In this document: positions 1 through 5,333 of the stretch, one piece after another | Layout of the letters: every line of letters begins with the position of its first letter | Numbering within the stretch: the first letter of the stretch is position 1 | Assembly: GCA_028710385.1 (NCBI GenBank) | Contig: JAQTUC010000083.1 | Span: forward strand, 1-6,316 | Reading direction: 5' to 3' | Length of the DNA: 6,316 nucleotides | Origin: Candidatus Omnitrophota bacterium | Lineage (GTDB): Bacteria > Omnitrophota > Gorgyraeia > Duberdicusellales > 4484-171 | Translations under genes and position numbers: made by a program | The notes under the pieces: model-generated | Database searches by the model: none | What the model saw: the letters and a program-made list of their open reading frames with translations, nothing else | What the model was told of the DNA's origin: nothing

Positions 1-15
1 ATCAAGATTTATATT

Positions 16-384
16 TTAGCGCCGGATAAGCATGCGTACGCGGGCGCTAAGTTCCTGCGGGGAGAAAGGCTTAACCATATAATCATCAGCGCCGGACTCA
101 AGTCCTTTTACTTTATCTTCAATTTCGCCTTTCCCGGTAAGCATAAGCACCGGTAAATGCACAAGCAAAGGGTCCTTTCTTAAAATTTTACATATCTCAG
201 GGCCGTGCAGGTCCGGAAGGACGTAATCCAGAACCAAAAGGTCAGGCACCTCTTTTCTCAATTTTTCTATAGCCTCATTGCCGAGAGAAGCTGTCATAAC
301 TTCATATTCTTCCTCAAGAGTTGCCTTTATGAGCTCAAGAATATCCGGATCGTCGTCTACAATCATTACTTTAAGTTTAGCCAT
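16..384 (-). CDS. Stand-alone receiver-domain (REC) response regulator, CheY-like
   Basis: This 122-residue protein is a single phosphoacceptor receiver domain. Visible hallmarks are the acidic pair D10/D11 (in MIVDDD), the phosphoacceptor D53 at the end of beta-3 (DLLVLDYVLP), the switch T83, Y102, and the invariant lysine K105 in the VKPF motif. The stop codon follows directly after the last helix, so there is no HTH, GGDEF, HD or other output domain. It would act in the cytoplasm by protein-protein contact or as a relay intermediate. It starts 3 nt after the stop of the upstream kinase gene and has no clear Shine-Dalgarno of its own, which suggests translational coupling. The kinase next door is the expected phosphodonor (inference). 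The receiver identity is certain; the downstream target is unknown. Confidence 0.95.
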   Translation of the reverse strand: MAKLKVMIVDDDPDILELIKATLEEEYEVMTASLGNEAIEKLRKEVPDLLVLDYVLPDLHGPEICKILRKDPLLVHLPVLMLTGKGEIEDKVKGLESGADDYMVKPFSPQELSARVRMLIRR

Positions 385-387
385 ATT

Positions 388-1851
388 TTAGATGTTTTTT
401 TCTTTTGCCAGTTTAAGAGTAAAACAAAAAGTGCTTCCCTTGCCTATTTCCGATTCAACCCATATTTTTTCTTTGTGTATTTCTATAATCCTTTTTACAA
501 GAGAAAGCCCCAGGCCGGTTCCTTTCGCTTTAACATTAATTGTGTTATCCACTCTGAAAAATTCCTGGAATATTTTCTCAAGATTTTCTTTTTCAATGCC
601 GTAGCCCGTGTCTGCTATGGAAACTATAACCTGGCTGCCGCCGGGTCTTGCGCTCATCTTTATCTGGCCGCCTTCAGGCGTAAACTTTACGGCATTTCCG
701 ATGAGGTTTATCAAAACCTGATCAATAAGGTTCTTGTCCATATAAACCAAAACCGTATCAGGCACATCAAAAACCAGTTTTATATTCTTCGCCTGCATTT
801 GCGGCGTTAAAAATTCTCCGGCATCCCTGATTGATTTAGCAATGTCCGCCGGAGCTATTTTTACTTCTGTTTTTCCTGATTCAATGCGCGCTATATCCAA
901 AAGCGTATTAACCATATTTACAAGCTTATCCACATTTTCATCTATGGTTTCAAGGCGTTTCTTGGCTTCTTCGGGAAGTTTGCCGAATTTTTCAGCAACC
1001 AGAAGCGAGGAGAAGCCTTTTACTGAGGTAAGAGGCGTGCGCAACTCATGCGACACATTTGAAATGAAGTCAGACTTGGCTCTGCTTATTGCTTCTATGT
1101 CGCGCAAGCTCTTAACCAGCTCATTGGTTCTTTCTTTTACTTTTTTCTCAAGCTCATCTTTTGCGTTGTAAATTTCTTCAAAAAGCTGTATGTTATCAAG
1201 GCACTGGCCAAGGTACATGCAGATAATTGAAAAAATTTCCTTTTCAGCCCTTCTTACGTCTGTGGGCATAACAAGATTGGCGAGAACAAACACGGCGTAT
1301 ATTTTTTCCCTGGCCTTTATGGGCGCTATAAGAAAATCTTTTGTCTGCAGCGCGCCCGCCAGTTCGGTGCCTGCTTCGGTATCCGCAGAAATTAAAGGCA
1401 TCGCCTGTATAAAATTCTTTCTGTATTTTACAAAATCATTTAGAATGCTTTTTTCTTTAGGGTCAAAGCCGATGCTGAATTTTTCTTCGCCTTCCATTGT
1501 CAGTATCATTCCCTTTTTAAAACCAAGGTCATTTATGGTCTTTTCGTCTATCTGCGAAAAAAGGTTTTCTTTATCCAGGATACGCAGCGAAGAAATAATG
1601 AGGTTTTTAAGAAGGGTTAGCTTGTTGAGCTTGTCTTCCACTTCCTCCTGATAAAGCTTAAGCTCCATATCGCCTTTTATGATGAGTTTTGCCTGATAGT
1701 CAAGCTCGCGGATTGTTTTGTTAAGGCGCCCAATATTTTTATTGAGGATTTTAATATACTGAAGTTTGTTTAGAAGATAGAGGACGAGAAAGAGAATGAG
1801 TATGCTTAACGCAATCGCGGAAGCTAAGATGGGACTTATTGAATTCGGCAT
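388..1851 (-). CDS. Membrane-anchored GAF-domain sensor histidine kinase
   Basis: This 487-residue protein is a class I histidine kinase. In order it shows one N-terminal membrane helix (about residues 8-27), a charged coiled-coil stretch (29-75), a GAF-like sensor region (about 80-222, with the strand-rich FLIAPIKAREKIYAVFVLAN typical of GAF domains), and a second coiled coil (224-258). HisKA follows with the phosphoacceptor H268 in SHELRTPL, then HATPase_c with N-box N386 (NLIGNAVKFTP), G1 box D414-G418 (DTGYGI), an F box near FQEFF and G2 box G444-L449 (GTGLGL). With one membrane helix and no periplasmic loop, sensing should be cytoplasmic through GAF or a partner. No HAMP or receiver domain is present. 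It lies between a FIST gene upstream and a receiver gene 3 nt downstream, so FIST input and transfer to that receiver are inferred. All catalytic boxes are intact. ATG is used, with a GGGGT ribosome binding site inside the inverted-repeat block. Confidence 0.95.
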   Translation of the reverse strand: MPNSISPILASAIALSILILFLVLYLLNKLQYIKILNKNIGRLNKTIRELDYQAKLIIKGDMELKLYQEEVEDKLNKLTLLKNLIISSLRILDKENLFSQIDEKTINDLGFKKGMILTMEGEEKFSIGFDPKEKSILNDFVKYRKNFIQAMPLISADTEAGTELAGALQTKDFLIAPIKAREKIYAVFVLANLVMPTDVRRAEKEIFSIICMYLGQCLDNIQLFEEIYNAKDELEKKVKERTNELVKSLRDIEAISRAKSDFISNVSHELRTPLTSVKGFSSLLVAEKFGKLPEEAKKRLETIDENVDKLVNMVNTLLDIARIESGKTEVKIAPADIAKSIRDAGEFLTPQMQAKNIKLVFDVPDTVLVYMDKNLIDQVLINLIGNAVKFTPEGGQIKMSARPGGSQVIVSIADTGYGIEKENLEKIFQEFFRVDNTINVKAKGTGLGLSLVKRIIEIHKEKIWVESEIGKGSTFCFTLKLAKEKNI

Positions 1852-1854
1852 TTT

Positions 1855-1941
1855 ACCCCGTTAGAGAAAGCCGATACAACCTATGGCTTTCTCTGTTTTA
1901 AGCATCAACCGTTAAAGAACCGCCAAGTTCTCTAACGGGGT
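1855..1941 (-). repeat. 87-bp block of nested inverted repeats covering the kinase ribosome binding site
   Basis: The block fills almost the whole gap between the FIST and kinase genes. Its ends are a perfect 14-bp inverted repeat (1855-1868 and 1928-1941; ACCCCGTTAGAGAA and its complement). Inside are two more pairings: a perfect 10-bp hairpin (1863-1872 with 1885-1894, extendable by ATA/TAT after a one-base bulge), and a 12-bp hairpin (1909-1920 with 1927-1938, 6-nt loop). The second has a single non-Watson-Crick pair that is an A-C mismatch in plus-strand RNA but a tolerated G-U in minus-strand RNA, the strand of the operon. The outer pairing and the two hairpins share arms, so they are mutually exclusive. 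The outer pairing hides the GGGGT Shine-Dalgarno-like sequence four bases before the kinase ATG; the paired hairpins leave it free. It may be a translational switch or a dispersed REP/MITE-like palindrome. The repeats are observed directly; the function is inferred. Confidence 0.8.
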
Positions 1942-1945
1942 GAAT

Positions 1946-3070
1946 TTATTTCCACAAAGTCATTAATATATTGCCTGCCTCAAGGTTCATTTCTCTTCTT
2001 TCCGGCTCCGAGAAAAAAGAATAATCCGCGTATATGCCTATTATTTTAAACCTGTCGCCTAGAATCTGCTTTATGATGCGGCTTTCTTCCTGCGCGTAAT
2101 CGCGCAGAACCTTTTTTCTCAACATAGAGTTTACCATAAATACCAGGCCTTCTCCATGGCTCTTTATTATTTCAAGTTTTTTCTTAAGCTCGTCCAGCAG
2201 CGCCTGCGAATGGAAAAACATTAAATGGCCTTCTACGTTTTCCTTAAGGTTCCCTATGCAGGCGAGAGAGCCGTCTTTCAGGCATTCAATGACATTTATA
2301 AGATGTATGTCGTTATTGTAGTATATGCCGATAGGATAAAGTGAGAAAAGGTAATTTTTTATAAAAGTATGGAACTTGTCTTCAAGGTAATCTCTGTATA
2401 TATTTACTGCCGGTTTACCGTTTATTTCCATTATTATGCTTCTTTGCGCCATTACTTTTGTGATTTTAAAGGGCCTGCCAAGCGGAATAAACCCGGCAAC
2501 ACTTAAGGAGGTTTCTTCAACACCGCCGCCTATTATGTTAACCAGCCCTTCGGTTACCGTGTTATTTATTATTTGATAGTTTTTTGCAGCGTATTTGCGT
2601 ATGTAACCCGCGCCAAACACATTAAAAGATTTTCCTATTGCAAGTTCCAGGCCGCGCAGATAATCGCGGTAATTAAAGCGGGGGGAGACCATTGAAAAAA
2701 TAAATTCTTTCTCGCGGGAGCGGCCCTTAAGAGACATTCTAAGCGCCGATTCTATTTCCTGCTCTGTGTTTTCTTTTACAAACACTTCACTAAGGTCAAC
2801 ACCTTCCTTGTTTATTACAAAAGCAGCCATTCCTTCTTCAATAATCTTGTCTTCAAAATTAAGAAATGGGCTTTGCATTCCTATAACTCTTCTCGGTTTT
2901 AAGGTGAAATTTATGGTTTTTAAAGTTTCGTGGGGGTTGCATTGAGGGGTAAAAAACAAGAATATATCCTTTACCGCCTTGGGGAAAACGGATTTTATTT
3001 TCAGCGAAAGCTCTTTTGCGGCTTCTTCGCCTTTTTTTTCACTGCAGGCTATTGTAAATTTTTCTTCCAC
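1946..3070 (-). CDS. FIST-domain (FIST_N plus FIST_C) sensory protein
   Basis: This 374-residue protein resembles the FIST family, cytoplasmic sensory modules usually of similar length that bind small ligands and are linked to signalling genes. Family-like features are the N-terminal strand and long helix (FTIACSEKKGEEAAKEL), VIGMQS near residue 63, the linker motif GFIPLGRPFKITK (193-205), INGKPAVNIYRDYL (216-229) in the place of the usual L-D-G-x-P-A motif, YPIGI (245-249) and DGSLACIGNLKEN (266-278) of FIST_C. The C-terminal GFYT-x-GEI-type motif of typical members is divergent here (IIGIYADYSF, about 343-352), and the cysteine often seen in the FSC-x-x-R strand is absent (FMVNSMLRK). There is no signal peptide or membrane helix. 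The start is GTG at 3070, with an in-frame stop 9 nt further upstream; no clear Shine-Dalgarno is seen. It is first in the operon with the kinase and receiver, so it probably supplies sensory input (inference). Ligand unknown. Confidence 0.8.
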   Translation of the reverse strand: MEEKFTIACSEKKGEEAAKELSLKIKSVFPKAVKDIFLFFTPQCNPHETLKTINFTLKPRRVIGMQSPFLNFEDKIIEEGMAAFVINKEGVDLSEVFVKENTEQEIESALRMSLKGRSREKEFIFSMVSPRFNYRDYLRGLELAIGKSFNVFGAGYIRKYAAKNYQIINNTVTEGLVNIIGGGVEETSLSVAGFIPLGRPFKITKVMAQRSIIMEINGKPAVNIYRDYLEDKFHTFIKNYLFSLYPIGIYYNNDIHLINVIECLKDGSLACIGNLKENVEGHLMFFHSQALLDELKKKLEIIKSHGEGLVFMVNSMLRKKVLRDYAQEESRIIKQILGDRFKIIGIYADYSFFSEPERREMNLEAGNILMTLWK

Positions 3071-3268
3071 TTTGAGGTTTTAGGTTAGGCTAACAGGCAG
3101 CCGGTTTATAAATTTAAAGCTTTCCAATATTTTCTTTAATTTAACATAGCAGGTGCCAAAAAGCAATTTATTTTTGGGCTCTGCCCGGCTTGAAATATTA
3201 AAAAAATGATTATCCAGATTAATAAAATCAATAACACCGCAAAATCGCCGAGATTGCTAAAATTTGTA

Positions 3269-3297
3269 TTGACAGTGCTATTTGCCGCCGATAGAAT
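3269..3297 (+). promoter_or_regulatory. Sigma-70-type promoter of the TPS transporter gene
   Basis: A perfect -35 hexamer TTGACA (3269-3274) is followed after 17 bp by TAGAAT (3292-3297), one base from the -10 consensus. Transcription would start near 3303-3306, leaving a leader of only about 20 nt before the ATG at 3327. That is long enough for the ribosome binding site and little else, so control of this gene is likely at transcription initiation rather than by a leader structure. Confidence 0.75.
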
Positions 3298-3313
3298 AAA
3301 ACCCTATTTAAGA

Positions 3314-3323
3314 GGGGAGGGGG
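3314..3323 (+). promoter_or_regulatory. Strong Shine-Dalgarno of the TPS transporter gene
   Basis: The purine run GGGGAGGGGG contains GGAGG at 3316-3320, six bases before the ATG at 3327. It fixes this ATG as the start and predicts efficient translation, in contrast to the poor sites ahead of the FIST and receiver genes. Confidence 0.8.
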
Positions 3324-3326
3324 TAA

Positions 3327-5036
3327 ATGAAATCCAAAATAGTTTTAATTTTTTCCGTTATACTTGGCTTATCTTTCAGCGTATTTTCACAGACAGTCCC
3401 GCCTTCGCAGACAATAGGCGCAGATGAACAGCGGCAGAGAGCCCTTGAAGAGCAAAAAGCAATAGAGCGACAAATCCAGCAGAAAAAGAAAAAACCGGAA
3501 ATCAAAGAAGAGCCAGCCAAAGAAACACCGCTTCCACCGGAAACAAAAAGAGTCCAGATAAAGAAAATAGTTATTGAGGGTGCCACATTAATTTCTGAAA
3601 AAGAAATAAGAGCCGTGGTTTCAGAATATGAGGGCAAAGAGCTTGCCCTTCCTGAAATGCAGAAGGTTGCCGACAAGGTAACCGAAGTTTACCGGGAAAA
3701 AGGCTATACCACTTCCCGCGCATATTTGCCGCCGCAAACCATTAAAGAGGGCATTCTTACGATAAAAGTTATTGAAGGAAAAGTCGGCAAAATAGATATT
3801 AAGGGGAATAAATACTTTCGCACATCGCAATTAGAAAAAAAAATTAAACTTAAGCCCAAAGATTACTTCAAATACGACAGCCTGCAGAATTCACTTACCT
3901 ACATAAATGAAAATCCAGACAGAAAGGCAAAAGCTATTCTGGTTCCTGGCACCGAACCGGGTACAACCGACATACTGGTAGAGGTTAAGGATATCCTTCC
4001 TATACATATCGGCTTTGACTACGACAATTTCGGATCGCGTTATATGGAAAAAAACAGATGGGCGTTTGTTTATGAAAACAACAACCTTCTTGGTTTTGAT
4101 GACAGGCTGTATCTTAAATACCAAATGTCCCAGAAAAGCCTTTATAGCCTTAAGAATCTGAGGTATGTTTATCCGGTAAATGAGAAAACAGAGATAGGAG
4201 GCTATTACACTCATAGCCGTCTTGAGCTTGGCAAGGAATTCCGCACTTTAAGCGCAGTAGGCAAGGCAGATATCGCGGGGATATTCGCCAACCGCGCCTT
4301 ATACTCAAACAGGATACTTGATTTAAGATATAATTTCGGCTTTGACTATAAAAATATTAAAAACTACCTTTTAAACGCGCGCTCCTCGGAGGATCAGTCG
4401 CGTGTTATCAAAAACGGTCTTGATATAGATATTACAGATAAATTCGGAAGAACTATTGTAAACCCGGAATTAGATATAGGTATTCCTGATATGTGGGGCG
4501 GTTTAGAGCCGAAAGACGCGCGCGCCTCAAGGGTTGGCTCAGGCGGCAGGTTTGTTAAGGGCGTTTTTAATTTTTACAGATTGCAGCCCATGCCTTTTTC
4601 TTCCGCTCTTTTGTTTAAGAACTCAGCGCAGCTTTCCAACTATAATTTAACAGCTGCGGAACAGTTTCAGATAGGCGGCGCGCAGAGCGTGCGCGGTTAC
4701 GGGCCGGGCGAGTTCGCAGGAGACAGGGGAATTTATTCTTCTGTTGAATGGTCGTTTCCCGCGTACGGGCTTCCTAAGGGTATAAAAATACCGCTTACTG
4801 AAAGTAAGCTTTATGACGCGCTCAGGTTTGTATGCTTTTATGACTGGGCAAACAGCCGCCTTAATAACCCGCAACCGGGTGAAGAAAAAAGCGACACGCT
4901 GCGCGGCTTCGGATATGGTGTCCGGTTTAATGTCAAAGATTTATCTTTAAAATTTGAAATGGGTTATCCGCTGGGTAAACTTCCTTCTGATGGAAACAGG
5001 GCGCATCCCTGGATAGAATTTAGCTGGCGGTTTTGA
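3327..5036 (+). CDS. TpsB-family two-partner secretion outer-membrane transporter (FhaC/ShlB-like)
   Basis: This 569-residue protein would sit in the outer membrane and export its partner exoprotein. It opens with a signal peptide (residues 1 to about 21, cleavage likely after VFS). A lysine/glutamate/proline-rich periplasmic linker (about 23-74) follows, including a helix that could match the plug helix H1 of FhaC. POTRA 1 spans about 76-152 (VQIKKIVIEGATLIS to VIEGKVG) and POTRA 2 about 153-222. The beta barrel (about 223-569) begins with the family signature DYDNFGSRY-x9-FVYENNNLLGFDDRL. It contains the L6-loop VRGY motif (V455-Y458, in GGAQSVRGYGPGEFAGDRG) and a FYDWA motif around D506, and ends in a C-terminal phenylalanine (EFSWRF) as expected for BAM-inserted barrels. 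Length is usual for the family. A TpsA gene lies downstream on the same strand, the classic tpsB-tpsA order, though after a 297-bp gap. It looks complete and functional. Confidence 0.95.
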   Translation: MKSKIVLIFSVILGLSFSVFSQTVPPSQTIGADEQRQRALEEQKAIERQIQQKKKKPEIKEEPAKETPLPPETKRVQIKKIVIEGATLISEKEIRAVVSEYEGKELALPEMQKVADKVTEVYREKGYTTSRAYLPPQTIKEGILTIKVIEGKVGKIDIKGNKYFRTSQLEKKIKLKPKDYFKYDSLQNSLTYINENPDRKAKAILVPGTEPGTTDILVEVKDILPIHIGFDYDNFGSRYMEKNRWAFVYENNNLLGFDDRLYLKYQMSQKSLYSLKNLRYVYPVNEKTEIGGYYTHSRLELGKEFRTLSAVGKADIAGIFANRALYSNRILDLRYNFGFDYKNIKNYLLNARSSEDQSRVIKNGLDIDITDKFGRTIVNPELDIGIPDMWGGLEPKDARASRVGSGGRFVKGVFNFYRLQPMPFSSALLFKNSAQLSNYNLTAAEQFQIGGAQSVRGYGPGEFAGDRGIYSSVEWSFPAYGLPKGIKIPLTESKLYDALRFVCFYDWANSRLNNPQPGEEKSDTLRGFGYGVRFNVKDLSLKFEMGYPLGKLPSDGNRAHPWIEFSWRF

Positions 5037-5039
5037 AAA

Positions 5040-5140
5040 AGGTTATTGCAAGTTAATACAAATTATGAAGGTTGTCGCGGGTTAATTTTTTAAACCAACC
5101 CGCAATAACAGACATTAATCTTACTAACCTTCAATAACCT
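5040..5140 (+). repeat. Cluster of overlapping inverted repeats after the transporter gene
   Basis: Four pairings are visible: AGGTTATTG (5040-5048) with CAATAACCT (5132-5140); GTTATTGC (5042-5049) with GCAATAAC (5102-5109); TGAAGGTT (5066-5073) with AACCTTCA (5126-5133); and GCGGGTT (5077-5083) with AACCCGC (5097-5103). The left arm at 5040-5049 is therefore shared by two competing partners. The two right arms are imperfect direct copies, AACC-NN-CAATAAC at 5097-5109 and 5126-5138. The complementarity is direct observation. Whether it is an RNA structure, a 3' end stabiliser or a worn-down repeat element is unknown. Confidence 0.6.
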
Positions 5141-5257
5141 AAAAATTGATGGTTTCAAGGTTGGCAGTGTGCCTTGAACGCCGACCGGTTTCATTGAAAA
5201 TTCCTGCTCCATAAGTTGCTGCTCCCTAGTAAGTTATAAAAAACCTAAACTTACAGC

Positions 5258-5286
5258 TTGACTTTCTTTGTGCAAAATGTTATATC
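5258..5286 (+). promoter_or_regulatory. Candidate promoter of the exoprotein gene
   Basis: TTGACT (5258-5263, one mismatch to consensus) is followed after 17 bp by TATATC (5281-5286), which matches TATAAT at four positions and is preceded by the extended -10 dinucleotide TG (5278-5279). A second possible -10, TATACT, lies at 5290-5295 but lacks a good -35. Transcription would start near 5292-5295, about 40 nt before the ATG. If real, the exoprotein can be expressed independently of its transporter. Confidence 0.5.
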
Positions 5287-5296
5287 TTATATACTT

Positions 5297-5312
5297 TTGA
5301 AAACGTTTACAA
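5297..5312. promoter_or_regulatory. LacI-family-operator-like palindrome overlapping the exoprotein transcription start
   Basis: The 16-bp sequence TTGAAAACGTTTACAA is a palindrome with a central CG and one mismatched pair (left half TTGAAAAC against TTGTAAAC from the right half). Odd-free symmetry around a central CpG with AAAC/GTTT arms is typical of operators bound by LacI/GalR-family repressors. It sits immediately downstream of the predicted start point of transcription, a position suited to repression. No LacI-family gene is in the window, so the regulator would be encoded elsewhere, and a short A/T-rich palindrome could also occur by chance. Confidence 0.4.
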
Positions 5313-5333
5313 TTTCCTAATCCACGGGTGGTA

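Larger units (their letters stand above)
3071..3326. other. Divergent intergenic region between the FIST operon and the TPS transporter gene
   Basis: This 256-bp A/T-rich stretch separates two divergently read genes and contains no credible ORF. The plus-strand promoter and ribosome binding site are listed separately. For the minus-strand FIST operon only weak candidates are visible: TTGCTT (3161-3166) with TAAATT (3138-3143) at a 17-bp spacing, or an extended -10 of the TGC-TATGTT type (3143-3151). Neither is convincing. No intrinsic terminator and no clear operator palindrome were found. Confidence 0.6.
5037..5333. other. 297-bp spacer between transporter and exoprotein genes, rich in inverted repeats
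   Basis: No ORF with a ribosome binding site was found. The left part (5040-5140) holds overlapping complementary segments. The middle has a 7-bp hairpin (5154-5160 with 5172-5178) and the direct repeat GGTTTCA (5151-5157, 5187-5193). A further 7-bp hairpin (GTAAGTT 5229-5235 with AACTTAC 5248-5254) lies just before the promoter candidate at 5258. None of the hairpins is followed by a T-run, so an intrinsic terminator after the transporter gene is not supported, and read-through into the exoprotein gene is possible. Confidence 0.6.

Noticed and set aside
205..1651. Several plus-strand open frames (205-810, 842-1171, 1190-1651) in the kinase and receiver region
   Set aside because: They lie antisense to genes with full catalytic motifs, have no ribosome binding sites, and translate to low-complexity F/S/R-rich chains typical of reverse-strand shadows.
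3116..3123. AAAGCTTT palindrome upstream of the FIST gene
   Set aside because: An 8-bp palindrome in A/T-rich DNA is expected by chance and has no flanking symmetry.
3143..3159. Sigma-54-like promoter (TTGGCAC on the minus strand) ahead of the FIST gene
   Set aside because: The -24 part matches, but the -12 element reads ATGTT rather than TTGCA, so the required GC is missing.
3308..4874. Minus-strand frames opposite the transporter gene
   Set aside because: The plus strand encodes an intact TpsB with signal peptide, POTRA domains and barrel motifs; the opposing frames show no domain or start signal.
5077..5110. Intrinsic terminator after the transporter gene
   Set aside because: The GCGGGTT/AACCCGC stem is followed by AATAACA; the T-run is in the loop, not after the stem.
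5042..5139. Integron attC-like site suggested by GTT and AAC ended arms
   Set aside because: The arms do not fit the GTTRRRY/RYYYAAC core pattern, and no integrase or cassette structure is present.
5149..5214. 21-codon ORF in the spacer (ATG 5149 to TAA 5214)
   Set aside because: There is no Shine-Dalgarno and no recognisable peptide type, and it overlaps the structured segment; chance is the simpler explanation.
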